A stretch of DNA of 64,000 bases from Rhizobium jaguaris (GTDB lineage: Bacteria > Pseudomonadota > Alphaproteobacteria > Rhizobiales > Rhizobiaceae), in assembly GCF_003627755.1 (NCBI RefSeq), contig NZ_CP032695.1, forward strand, positions 2,356,001-2,420,000, read 5' to 3'. The notes under the pieces were generated by a model, which ran no database searches, was not told the DNA's origin, and saw nothing but the letters and a program-made list of their open reading frames with translations. The translations under genes were made by a program, and so were the position numbers. This document shows positions 51,365-59,530 of the stretch, piece after piece. Each line of letters opens with the position of its first letter. The stretch's first letter is position 1.

Positions 51365-52360
51365 ATGGATCGTTCGATAGGACAAGGGTCTGATCCCATG
51401 AAAAATGCTGACGGCAGCTGGGAAGCCTTCGACGACTACGTGCTCGATTTTGCGCTGGAGCGGATGCAGATCGGTGAAAGAGTCGCGCTCGTCACACTCG
51501 TGAAAATCGAGGGCTCTTCGCCCCGGCCCATCGGCGCACAAATGGCCGTGTCCGAAACCGGCGCGTGGGTCGGCTACCTCTCAGGCGGCTGCATCGAACG
51601 CGCCGTCGTTGCCGAAGCGATCGAGGCAATTGCGGAAGGCAAGAACAGGACCGTCCGCTATGGGCGCGGCTCGAAATATATCGACATCCAGCTCCCCTGC
51701 GGCAGTGCCATCGAATTGGTCTTCGATGTCGAGACGAAAGAGTCGGATCTCGCCGCCATCGACGGACGGCTGAAGAAGCGATTGCCGGCGGTCATGAAAG
51801 TCCCCACGCCGGATGATGTCGGGAACGAATGGACGCTACGGCAATACCAGCCGAGGAAGAAATTGATCATAGCGGGTGTCGGCCCGGCGACGGTGCAACT
51901 GGCTCGCATGGCGACGATCGACGGCTTCGATGTTGCGGTCTGGTCCTATGACGAAGCGACGTTGCAGCGCCTGGCATCCCACATAATAAAAACAGTTGCG
52001 CTCACCGGATCGAAACATCCTCCCAGGATGGAAGCCGATGCGCGGACGGCCATCGTTTTCATGTTCCATGACCATGAATGGGAACTGGAGATGATGCCGT
52101 CCGCGCTCGGCACCAGCGCCTTCTATATCGGCGCGATGGGCAGCCGCGCGACGCATCGCCTGCGGGTCCGACAACTGGCGGAACGGGGAATTTCCGAAGC
52201 GCAGATCAACCGGATCCACGGACCCGCCGGCCTCTTTGCCGGCAGCAAGAGCGCCGCCGACATCGCGCTCTCGATCCTGGCCGAAATCATGCAACTCGCC
52301 CAAACCCAGGGTGCTTTCAAGCCAAGCGCCGGCATGTCGAGGCACGCTACCGCCGCATAG
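51365..52360 (+). CDS. XdhC/CoxI family molybdenum-enzyme maturation protein
   Basis: A 331-residue XdhC-type protein. The XdhC_CoxI domain (about residues 20-90) has VKIEGSSPRPIGAQMAV and GYLSGGCIERAVV. The C-terminal Rossmann-like XdhC_C domain (about 155-310) has LIIAGVGPATVQLA, AFYIGAMGSRATH and IHGPAGLFAGSKSAADIALS. XdhC binds the molybdenum cofactor and supports its sulfuration before insertion into xanthine-dehydrogenase-type enzymes; the obvious client is the hydroxylase at 34.8-40.2 kb. ATG 51365 is used; ATG 51398 with AAGGG upstream is an alternative. Confidence 0.92.
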   Translation: MDRSIGQGSDPMKNADGSWEAFDDYVLDFALERMQIGERVALVTLVKIEGSSPRPIGAQMAVSETGAWVGYLSGGCIERAVVAEAIEAIAEGKNRTVRYGRGSKYIDIQLPCGSAIELVFDVETKESDLAAIDGRLKKRLPAVMKVPTPDDVGNEWTLRQYQPRKKLIIAGVGPATVQLARMATIDGFDVAVWSYDEATLQRLASHIIKTVALTGSKHPPRMEADARTAIVFMFHDHEWELEMMPSALGTSAFYIGAMGSRATHRLRVRQLAERGISEAQINRIHGPAGLFAGSKSAADIALSILAEIMQLAQTQGAFKPSAGMSRHATAA

Positions 52361-52407
52361 AATTATCGATCAAGGGCGGGATGCGTTTCCCTCGCGTCCT
52401 GACGATT

Positions 52408-52434
52408 GAGGCCGGCCACTTATGTGCCGGCCTC
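52408..52434. terminator. Hairpin between convergent xdhC-like and permease genes
   Basis: An inverted repeat GAGGCCGG...CCGGCCTC with inner CAC/GTG pairs and one bulge lies in the 99-base gap between convergent genes. T-rich sequence after it is short. Confidence 0.5.
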
Positions 52435-52459
52435 GATTCGTTTCAGCGGCAGCATGACG

Positions 52460-53866
52460 TCAACGTCTGGCCCTACCACCGCTGATGACAGCCTTGGCCT
52501 CCGCTCCAGCGACAGCGGTTTCCCGCGCCGGAGCGGCCGAACAGAGCAGTGAATGCAGGACGACCAGCGTCAACCCGCCGGAAATCACCGGCTGTTGCAG
52601 GATCATCTGCAGCACCAGCGGCATGGCATGCAGCGCATCGGGCGTCAGGAACAAGCCACCCAGTCCCACCAGGAAGGCAAGGCCGGCTGCGATTAGCCGG
52701 CGGTCGTCCCACTCGACCTGCGCCAGGATATGGACGCCGTGCATGAAGACGATGCCGAACAACAGCGTCGCCGCGGCCGAAATGACCGGCAGGGGAACGA
52801 CGACCAGCAGCATGTCGAACTTGATGCAACCACCGAAGACGATCAGCAGCAATCCGGCCGCCAGCGTCGCATAGCGCGATCCAACCCGCGTGGTCCGCAG
52901 CATGCCGATATTGTCGGGATAGACGATAGTGCTGAAGCCGCCAAATAGGCCCGCTACCACCGAGCCAATGCCGACGCCGAAAATGCCTTCCGACATGCGC
53001 CCCGGCGTAAGCTTCTCTCCACCCCAGTCCGCCACCGTCTGATAGAGCGCCATGGAGCCCATGCCGGCGGGAATGAGCACCAGCAGGAAGACGATGACCA
53101 GGTCCGGACGCACGCCATAGCCAAAGGGGAATAGTTTCGGCTCCACGACCAGAGGCGCCGAGACGACGGGTGCAAGCGAAATGGGGCTGAACAGAGCATA
53201 ACACAGCGTGCCAAGCGCCAGACCGATGAGAATGGCGATGCGGCGAAACCGCCGGCCGCCCCACAGCATGGCGACGACGATACCGACCACGGCGACGGCG
53301 CCCGAAAGCAGGTTGATCGTCGGAAATCCGGGGCTTGTCGGCTGGCCGATCCAGTTCGGCAGCGCCACGCTGGCGATCTGGATCATAATCAGCATGACCA
53401 TCATGCCCGAGATGATCGGCACCCGCAGGAAGCGCGCGAAAATGCCGATGACGCTCCATCCGCGGATCGGCAGGCTCAGTACGCACCAGATCAACGATGC
53501 CACGAAGAACGAGCCATAGGCGACACCCAGTCCGCCGCTCTGCAGATGCCCCACGGTCAAAAGTGCCGCGAAGCTGCCGGCATACGGCCCCTGCGCGATC
53601 GGCAGCCGCAACAGGATGACCGATTGCAGGATGGTGATGATGCCGCAGACGATGAAAGTCATGCCGTAGAGATAGGCGATCTGGTCCGCCGGTAGATTGA
53701 AAGCCCGACCCATGATGCCGGGGAAAACGAACATGCCAGTCATGCCGAACACGTTCTGCATGCCAAGAAGCACGAATTGCGATGGTGTCAACCGCCCATT
53801 GATACCGATATCGAATACGCCTTGCGCTGCAGGCTGATCAGACAAAATTCTTTCCTCCATAACCAT
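52460..53866 (-). CDS. NCS2 (NAT) family nucleobase or heterocycle permease
   Basis: A 468-residue nucleobase:cation symporter-2 protein with about 12-14 helices. Early QFVLLGMQNVFGMTGMFVFP and the NAT signature DNIGMLRTTRVG (N-x-G-x4-T-R, with Asp where Gln/Glu/Pro is usual) are present, as is GMGSMALYQTVADWGGEK in the substrate helix region. Family members import uracil, xanthine or urate. In this cluster it may carry the N-heterocyclic substrate itself. A palindromic element lies 92 bases before its start. Confidence 0.9.
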   Translation of the reverse strand: MVMEERILSDQPAAQGVFDIGINGRLTPSQFVLLGMQNVFGMTGMFVFPGIMGRAFNLPADQIAYLYGMTFIVCGIITILQSVILLRLPIAQGPYAGSFAALLTVGHLQSGGLGVAYGSFFVASLIWCVLSLPIRGWSVIGIFARFLRVPIISGMMVMLIMIQIASVALPNWIGQPTSPGFPTINLLSGAVAVVGIVVAMLWGGRRFRRIAILIGLALGTLCYALFSPISLAPVVSAPLVVEPKLFPFGYGVRPDLVIVFLLVLIPAGMGSMALYQTVADWGGEKLTPGRMSEGIFGVGIGSVVAGLFGGFSTIVYPDNIGMLRTTRVGSRYATLAAGLLLIVFGGCIKFDMLLVVVPLPVISAAATLLFGIVFMHGVHILAQVEWDDRRLIAAGLAFLVGLGGLFLTPDALHAMPLVLQMILQQPVISGGLTLVVLHSLLCSAAPARETAVAGAEAKAVISGGRARR

Positions 53867-53957
53867 TCCCCGGCCCGCCGCGCCCTACCGCATCCCCCAG
53901 CAGGTCAATACCGTCCACGGCGAAGCATGCAATAGCTTTTTGCTACACCGTCATTTG

Positions 53958-53972
53958 GTATGATTGTCATAC
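53958..53972. promoter_or_regulatory. Candidate shared GntR-type operator (site 3)
   Basis: GTATGA-TTG-TCATAC is a perfect inverted repeat upstream of the NCS2 permease gene (minus strand). Read on that strand it contains TGTATGACA, identical to nine bases of site 1, and fits TGTATG-N5-CATAC like site 2. The rest of 53867-54187 shows nothing recognisable. Confidence 0.55.
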
Positions 53973-54187
53973 AACATGTCTTTTCTCAAGAGGGCATGGT
54001 CCGCTTTATGTGTCTCCCGGTCGTTTTGGGTGGTACTGCAGGCTGGCGTATCTGCCGAACTCAGGCGACGGAGCTGCGGCGCCAGACTCCTCGCTGACAC
54101 TTATCGCTAGATGGATTTTTGAAGTCCCTTGTTGGCTTAAGGCGGAGCCTTTGCCATCGAAGAACGGCATCGCGGTACCGTCCGATC

Positions 54188-54364
54188 GAGCGAACGATCG
54201 ATCTTGAAGGCAATTGGCGGACTGCAATGCAGCTTCCGCCGGAAGCGGAGCTCGCCGCTCAATTCGGCGCCGATCGTAACGCTCTTTGCAAGGCGGCAAA
54301 GGTCTCATCCGCGCCGCCTGCGGCTCGCGAGAGAGATTCATGGCATCTCGGTCGATCGCGTATC
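54188..54364 (+). pseudogene. Degenerate GntR helix-turn-helix fragment
   Basis: In one frame the text reads LEGNWRTAMQLPPEAELAAQ then FGADRNALCKA, the normal pattern of a GntR winged helix. About base 54300 the match moves to the next frame (KGLIRAACGSRERFMASRS), as in the wing of the same domain. No start or effector domain is present. The fragment looks like a frameshifted remnant of a regulator, facing the aminotransferase gene whose end it touches. Confidence 0.5.
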
Positions 54365-55501
54365 CTATTGACCGTTTCGCAGCAGATAGGAGCGCATCGC
54401 CGCGATGCCTTCTTCGATATTGGCGCGCCCGAAGCCGATGCGGAATCGGTTGTCGGGCGTCGGATTGAGTTCTGAGCGATAGATGCTGGCCGGCAGCAGA
54501 AGCACACCCGCGTTTTCCACGAGGTTGCGTGCAAAATTTTCCACGCCATCGGCGCCTTTGTAGCGTGGATAACCGACGCAGCCCCCGTCCGGGGTGTACC
54601 ATTCGAACAGGCCCTCGAATTCGGCAAACAAAGCCTTCAGCTTGCCGAGGTTGCCGGCGATCAGGCGATTGTTGCGGTCAAGGATGCCGCCGGCATTCTG
54701 CAAGGCGATCTTCGCCAGACTTTCGCTCGGAGCGGCGTTGCAGATCGAAATATAATGCTTCATCCGCTCCATCCGCGAGATCACGGCACGATCGCGGCAG
54801 GCGATCCATCCGATACGCAGGCCGGGAAGTCCGTAGGCCTTGGACATCACCGCAAGCGAAAGACTGCGTTCGTAAACATCGGCTGCCGCCGGAAGTTGCG
54901 GTTTGCCGTCGATGCTGAGGCAGCGATAGACCTCGTCGCTGAAAAGCCAGATGCCGTGTTGGCGGCAGAGATCCACCAAAGCATCGAACCTGTCCCTTTC
55001 AAGAATCTTGCCCGTGGGGTTGTGCGGAAAATTGATGGAAATCAGCTTCGTATTCGGCCGGATCGCCGCCCGCACAGCATCGATATCGAGCGACCAGCCA
55101 TCGGCCGGATCGAGCGCCACCCCCGAAACCTCACAGATGCTCAGCGGCACCGTTTCGGCCGACTGATAGTTCGGCGTCACCACGATCGCATGGTCACCCT
55201 TTTCGAGGAGCACGTGCATGGCGATGTAGATCCCCTCGCCTGCGCCCGCGAAACAGAGAATATCCGCGCTGTCCATCTGCTCATAGAGGCCGGCAATGAT
55301 CTCCCGTAGCTCCAGATCGCCAAAGGTTTCCGTATAGCCCAGCCATTGGCTCTTGAACGCCGCCCGCTGCTCCGGCGTCCCCATCGCCAAAAGCTCGTCC
55401 ATCGTCATGCTCTGCGCATCGGACGCCGTCATGTGATAGCGCGCCGTGAACTCCCATTTCGAGAAATAGGTCTCGAGCTTGAAATCGGGCAGTGCCGGCA
55501 T
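54365..55501 (-). CDS. Class I/II PLP-dependent aminotransferase
   Basis: A 378-residue fold type I aminotransferase. The PLP lysine is in SKAYGLPGLRIGW (about residue 231), the aspartate and tyrosine in WLFSDEVYRCLS, and the substrate arginine in NRFRIGFG near the end. An aromatic or neutral amino acid, or a D-amino acid, is a possible substrate. It is divergent from a YheO-type regulator that is associated with amino-acid (including D-amino-acid) use in other bacteria, so the two probably form a unit. Confidence 0.88.
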   Translation of the reverse strand: MPALPDFKLETYFSKWEFTARYHMTASDAQSMTMDELLAMGTPEQRAAFKSQWLGYTETFGDLELREIIAGLYEQMDSADILCFAGAGEGIYIAMHVLLEKGDHAIVVTPNYQSAETVPLSICEVSGVALDPADGWSLDIDAVRAAIRPNTKLISINFPHNPTGKILERDRFDALVDLCRQHGIWLFSDEVYRCLSIDGKPQLPAAADVYERSLSLAVMSKAYGLPGLRIGWIACRDRAVISRMERMKHYISICNAAPSESLAKIALQNAGGILDRNNRLIAGNLGKLKALFAEFEGLFEWYTPDGGCVGYPRYKGADGVENFARNLVENAGVLLLPASIYRSELNPTPDNRFRIGFGRANIEEGIAAMRSYLLRNGQ

Positions 55502-55574
55502 GACGGGTTTCTCCAGACTGGATCGTGACAGGAGCGCCTCAGCGCGACGGTCTGGATATCAGGGTAGGAGTACG

Positions 55575-55589
55575 TTGACATTTTGTCAA
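55575..55589. promoter_or_regulatory. Palindrome in the aminotransferase/YheO promoter region
   Basis: TTGACA-TTT-TGTCAA is a perfect six-base inverted repeat in the 122-base divergent gap. The left arm is also a consensus -35 hexamer for the plus strand, so a protein bound here would cover a promoter. Confidence 0.5.
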
Positions 55590-55623
55590 ATACAGAGATT
55601 TTGTAACTCTTGAAGAGATAGGA

Positions 55624-56307
55624 ATGCCGCCAATGTCAAAGAAGCTAGCCGTCAGCGCCAAGGAGCCGACATCTGAAGAGGATGTGCTGCGTTTTGCCTC
55701 CGTTGCGGAGGCGATCGCGATGCTGCTCAAGCCGCATGTGGAGGTCGTCATCCATGATTTGAAGACGTCGAAGATCGCTTACATCGCAAACAACATCTCC
55801 CGGCGTCAGGTCGGTGACTCCTCGTTGACCGACCTCAAGGATATCGGCTCGCTCGACACTGATGTGATCGGACCCTACCGAAAGACCAATTTCGACGGAC
55901 GACAACTCAAGTCCGTGACCTCGGTCCTGCGCGAACGGAACGGCCCGCCCTACGGATTGCTGTGCATCAATTTCGATATCGAGCCAATGGAGTTGGCGCG
56001 CGACGCGCTCAACATGCTGACCGCATTTCAGGGGAGCGGCAAACAACCGTCCGCCCTTTTTCAAACGGACTGGCAGGAAACCGTAAACGCCGCGATTGCG
56101 GGCTTTCTCGGCGAACGCGGACTGGCGGCCTCGGCTCTTGCGAAGGAGGACCACGCCGGTCTGGTGGAGGCGTTGGAACAGGAGGGCTATTTCGCGATCC
56201 GGAATCTCGTTCCCTATCTGGCGCGGCTGCTCGGAATCTCGCGCGCGACCGTCTACAAGCATTTGCGGGAAGCCAGACAGAAAAAAGTGCAGGCCAGGGC
56301 GACTTGA
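55624..56307 (+). CDS. YheO-like PAS domain and HTH transcriptional regulator
   Basis: A 227-residue regulator. The N-terminal YheO-like PAS sensor (about residues 20-135) has LLKPHVEVVIHDLKTSKIAY, GPYRKTNFDGRQLKSVTSVL and GPPYGLLCINFD. The C-terminal HTH_22 domain (about 165-220) has YLARLLGISRATVYKHLREA. Relatives such as DauR control D-amino-acid catabolism. It probably regulates the divergent aminotransferase. A second ATG three codons in (55633) is an alternative start. Confidence 0.9.
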   Translation: MPPMSKKLAVSAKEPTSEEDVLRFASVAEAIAMLLKPHVEVVIHDLKTSKIAYIANNISRRQVGDSSLTDLKDIGSLDTDVIGPYRKTNFDGRQLKSVTSVLRERNGPPYGLLCINFDIEPMELARDALNMLTAFQGSGKQPSALFQTDWQETVNAAIAGFLGERGLAASALAKEDHAGLVEALEQEGYFAIRNLVPYLARLLGISRATVYKHLREARQKKVQARAT

Positions 56308-56346
56308 CCCTGGCCTGATGATCGGCGCCTGAGGCGTCTAATCGAG

Positions 56347-57627
56347 TTACCGGAAAAGATCCTGAATGAACATGGAGGTTTCCGGGATGAGGGTAACGAT
56401 CATGAGCGTGGTCCAGAGTGCGACCATGAACGGCCAGATCGAGCGGATCACCTTGCTGACCGGCACCTCGCCGATAGCGCAGCCGAGATAGAAGGCGGCA
56501 CCGACCGGCGGGGTGTTGAGGCCGATGGTGGAATTCAAGAGCACGATGATGCCGAACTGCACCGGATCCATGCCGTATTGCGTGACGATCGGCAGGAAGA
56601 TCGGCGTGCACACAAGGATATGCGCGGCCATGTCCAGGAAAATGCCGAAGATAAACAGCGCGATGTTGACCAGGATGAAAATCACCCATGGCTGCGTGCT
56701 GACATGGCTGAGCGCCTCGCCCACTATGTCGGCGACGCCGTAGATGCTCATCAGATAGCCGAACATTGTCGAGATGCCGATCAGCAGCAACACCACGCCC
56801 GTCGTCTTGGTCGCCTTCGCCACCGCCTTCAGAAAGTTTTCGAAGGACAGGCTGCGATAGACGAAGATCGTCAGCAGCAGCGCGTAGAGGACGGCAACAG
56901 CGCCGGCTTCGGCCGCAGTGAAGACGCCGGACAGAATTCCGCCGACGATGATGACGATGATGAAGAGGCCGGGAACCGCGGCGGCGAGACTGCGCCAGAC
57001 CTCGGTCCAGCCCGGAAACTCCCCTCGGCTGTAGCCGCGCGACCGCGCCACGAAATAGGCGGTCAATACGTTGGCGATCGTCAGGAGCAGCGCAGGAATA
57101 GCGCCGGCCATGATCAAGGCGTTCATGGATACGAGGCCGCCGGCGGCAAGCGAATAGATGATCATATTGTGGCTGGTCGGCATGAGTGCGCCGACAAGCG
57201 AGGAATAGGTGGTGACGTTGACCGCATAATCCGCATCGATCCCTTCCCTTTTCATCAGGGGGATCAATGCCGAGCCCATCGCGGAAACGTCTGCGACCGG
57301 CGAACCGGAAACGCCGCCGAACATGGTGCAGGCGACGACGTTGGTCATGCCGAGGCCGCCACGCACATGGCCGACCATCGCCTTGGAGCTGCGGATGATC
57401 CGGTCGGCTATGCCGCCATACATCATCAGCTCGCCGGTGAAGATGAAAAACGGAATGGTGAGGAAGGAGAAGGTGCCCATGCCAGACGCCATGCGCTGGA
57501 AGACGACAGCCAGCGGCAGCCCTTCGTAGAGCACCGTGGCGATCGACGACAGGCCGATGGCGAAGATGACCGGCATGCCGAGCACCAGCCCGCCCACGAA
57601 GACTGCGCAGAGAATGATCAATGCCAT
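56347..57627 (-). CDS. gaaM: TRAP transporter large membrane subunit (DctM/GaaM type)
   Basis: A 426-residue protein with about twelve membrane helices (GLVLGMPVIFAIGLSSIATV, FLTIPFFIFTGELMMYGGIA and others), the channel subunit of a sodium-driven TRAP importer. It overlaps the small subunit gene by ten bases. Its position after the galactarolactone isomerase and keto-deoxyglucarate dehydratase genes matches the galacturonate transporter GaaPQM of Agrobacterium; the gene name rests on that context. Confidence 0.9.
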   Translation of the reverse strand: MALIILCAVFVGGLVLGMPVIFAIGLSSIATVLYEGLPLAVVFQRMASGMGTFSFLTIPFFIFTGELMMYGGIADRIIRSSKAMVGHVRGGLGMTNVVACTMFGGVSGSPVADVSAMGSALIPLMKREGIDADYAVNVTTYSSLVGALMPTSHNMIIYSLAAGGLVSMNALIMAGAIPALLLTIANVLTAYFVARSRGYSRGEFPGWTEVWRSLAAAVPGLFIIVIIVGGILSGVFTAAEAGAVAVLYALLLTIFVYRSLSFENFLKAVAKATKTTGVVLLLIGISTMFGYLMSIYGVADIVGEALSHVSTQPWVIFILVNIALFIFGIFLDMAAHILVCTPIFLPIVTQYGMDPVQFGIIVLLNSTIGLNTPPVGAAFYLGCAIGEVPVSKVIRSIWPFMVALWTTLMIVTLIPETSMFIQDLFR

Positions 57628-58196
57628 GAGGGGATAACCTTGATTTTCAGGACGGCGGCGACGATTCGTTCGATGGCAAAGAGAGCGATGAGCACGCCGC
57701 CGGCTGCAAGCGGCACGTAGCTCCAGGCCTGCGAAATCGGCAGGCCGGGGTTGATGTAAGGCGCCATCTCGATGCTAAGTTCGCCGCCGCTCCAGGCCAT
57801 CGACAGGCCGAAGACGATCATGCCGAGATAGACGATGACCTCGGCCGCCAGACGAACACCCTCGGGCGCAAAATTCAGGAGCGAGTCCATCCCGATGTGG
57901 CGACCGTCGCGAACACCGACCGCTGCAGCCAGGCAGGTGACGTAAAGAATGACGACGAGCGCGAATATCTCGGTCCAAGCCGGGGAGTCGTTGAGCACGT
58001 AGCGCCCGAAGATCTGATAGAGGACGGCTGCAACTATCAGAATTGTCCCGACGACCGCAATCATGAGGCAGATGCGCGAGAGCCACGCGTGAAAGGCGAA
58101 ATAGGCGCCGAGCAAGCCTGGGGTATTGGTGGTGGTACGGACCACTTGCGAACGCGCGGCAGGATCTGCCGGCAGTGCATGCAAATGCGCGCCCAT
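57618..58196 (-). CDS. gaaQ: TRAP transporter small membrane subunit (DctQ/GaaQ type)
   Basis: A 192-residue four-helix protein with ICLMIAVVGTILIVAAVLYQIFG, the family pattern WTEIFALVVILYVTCLAAAVGV and GMDSLLNFAPEGVRLA. ATG 58196 is preceded by GAGGAGAC, and the longer open frame upstream was rejected. It joins the DctM-type subunit to make the membrane part. A strong hairpin lies upstream, between this gene and the binding-protein gene. Confidence 0.9.
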   Translation of the reverse strand: MGAHLHALPADPAARSQVVRTTTNTPGLLGAYFAFHAWLSRICLMIAVVGTILIVAAVLYQIFGRYVLNDSPAWTEIFALVVILYVTCLAAAVGVRDGRHIGMDSLLNFAPEGVRLAAEVIVYLGMIVFGLSMAWSGGELSIEMAPYINPGLPISQAWSYVPLAAGGVLIALFAIERIVAAVLKIKVIPSWH

Positions 58197-58294
58197 TGCT
58201 TGTCTCCTCGGGTGGATAGTTTGCTGCTGATGTATCGATCGCCGCCGTTTCGGCGTCTCAAGGACGTCGGGTGAAGGTGATCGCAGGCGGTACC

Positions 58295-58315
58295 GGGGGC
58301 GCACCAGGCGCCCCC
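58295..58315 (-). terminator. Stem-loop between TRAP binding-protein and membrane genes
   Basis: A perfect eight-base stem GGGGGCGC / GCGCCCCC with loop ACCAG starts 12 bases after the binding-protein stop. It has no U tract and likely stabilises the binding-protein message or lowers read-through into the membrane genes. Confidence 0.55.
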
Positions 58316-58326
58316 TGCAGAACTCG

Positions 58327-59304
58327 TTATTTCGTTGCCTTGATCTTGGTGATCATATCCTTGAGCGCCGGATCGGTGACGAACTGGTCGTAGATCGGCT
58401 GCATGGCGGCTTCGAACGGCGCCTTGTCCAACGTGATGACCTCGACGCCGGACTGCTTCACCTTATCCTGCGACGTCGTTTCCATCGCATCCCAAAGCTG
58501 ACGCATGTAGCCGACGGACTGCTTGGCGAGCTTGCGCACCAGCGCCTGCTCTTCCGGAGTGAAGCTGTCATAGACGCGCTTCGACATCAGCAGGACATCG
58601 GGAGCCATCGAATGTTCGCTCAGCGAATAATACTTGGCGAGCTCGTAGTGATGGAAGTTGTAGTAGCTCGGCCAGTTGTTCTCCGCGCCGTCGATCAGCC
58701 CCGTCTTCAGGCCGGTGAAGACCTCACCTGTCGGCATTGGCGTGGCGTTGGCGCCGAGCGCCTTCATCATCGCCACCCAGATGTCGGACTGTTGTACGCG
58801 GATTTTCATGCCCTTGAGGTCTTCCATCTTCCGCACCGGCTTGGTGGTGTAGAAGGACCGCGAACCTGAATCGTAGAAGGCGAGGCCGACGAGACCATGA
58901 GCATCGCAATCCGCCAGGATCTGATCGCCGATCGGTCCGTCGAGAACCGTGCGCATCTGGGCCTTGTCATGGAAAAGGAACGGCAGGACGGGCACCATCA
59001 TCGCCGGGCAGATGGTGTTCAGCGTTCCCGCATTGACGCGGATGAAATCGAGAGCGCCAAGCTTGACCTGCTCGATGGTATCCTTCTCGCTGCCGAGCTG
59101 CGAGTTCGGAAACACCTTGATCGTATATTTGCCATCGGTCGCCTTGCTGAGCTCATCGCTCATATACTGCACGGCTTTGACGGTCGGGTAATCCGGCGGC
59201 TGCACGTCTGCCGAACGGAACTGACGGGCCTGTCCCGTCGTGAACGTGCCGAGCGCGAGAAGGCCGGCAAATGCGGTCGTGATAATTCTGGTGCTGCGCT
59301 TCAT
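58327..59304 (-). CDS. gaaP: TRAP transporter substrate-binding protein (DctP/GaaP type)
   Basis: A 325-residue exported binding protein with a Sec signal peptide (IITTAFAGLLALGTFTTGQA). The family strand is YTIKVFPNSQLGSEKDTIEQ, and the carboxylate-binding arginine is in GMKIRVQQSDIWVAMMKALG, with TPMPTGEVFTGLKTGLIDGA after it. It binds an organic or sugar acid, most likely galacturonate given the neighbouring enzymes. About 225 bases without a gene separate it from the isomerase gene; no clear promoter or terminator was recognised there. Confidence 0.92.
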   Translation of the reverse strand: MKRSTRIITTAFAGLLALGTFTTGQARQFRSADVQPPDYPTVKAVQYMSDELSKATDGKYTIKVFPNSQLGSEKDTIEQVKLGALDFIRVNAGTLNTICPAMMVPVLPFLFHDKAQMRTVLDGPIGDQILADCDAHGLVGLAFYDSGSRSFYTTKPVRKMEDLKGMKIRVQQSDIWVAMMKALGANATPMPTGEVFTGLKTGLIDGAENNWPSYYNFHHYELAKYYSLSEHSMAPDVLLMSKRVYDSFTPEEQALVRKLAKQSVGYMRQLWDAMETTSQDKVKQSGVEVITLDKAPFEAAMQPIYDQFVTDPALKDMITKIKATK

Positions 59305-59530
59305 TGTTTCCCTCTTTCCTAATCACAAAACAAGAACGGCTGCCCGCTTCGTGCCTGGGGATCCAAGTCACGACAGGGGCTGAAAACACTGGTTATTTTC
59401 GGAATGGCAACGACGGCCCGACCGTTCCGGTCTGCGCCGAGTTTGGTCCTTGGACTCCCAAGATGCCGGCAATATTCATCATCTCCCCCTCCTCTACGAA
59501 GGCCGGAACCTCCTCGTCCCGGCCGAAATC

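Noticed and set aside
54188..55501. A MocR-type fusion of GntR domain and aminotransferase
   Set aside because: The GntR-like fragment is on the opposite strand and frameshifted, so it cannot be fused to the aminotransferase.
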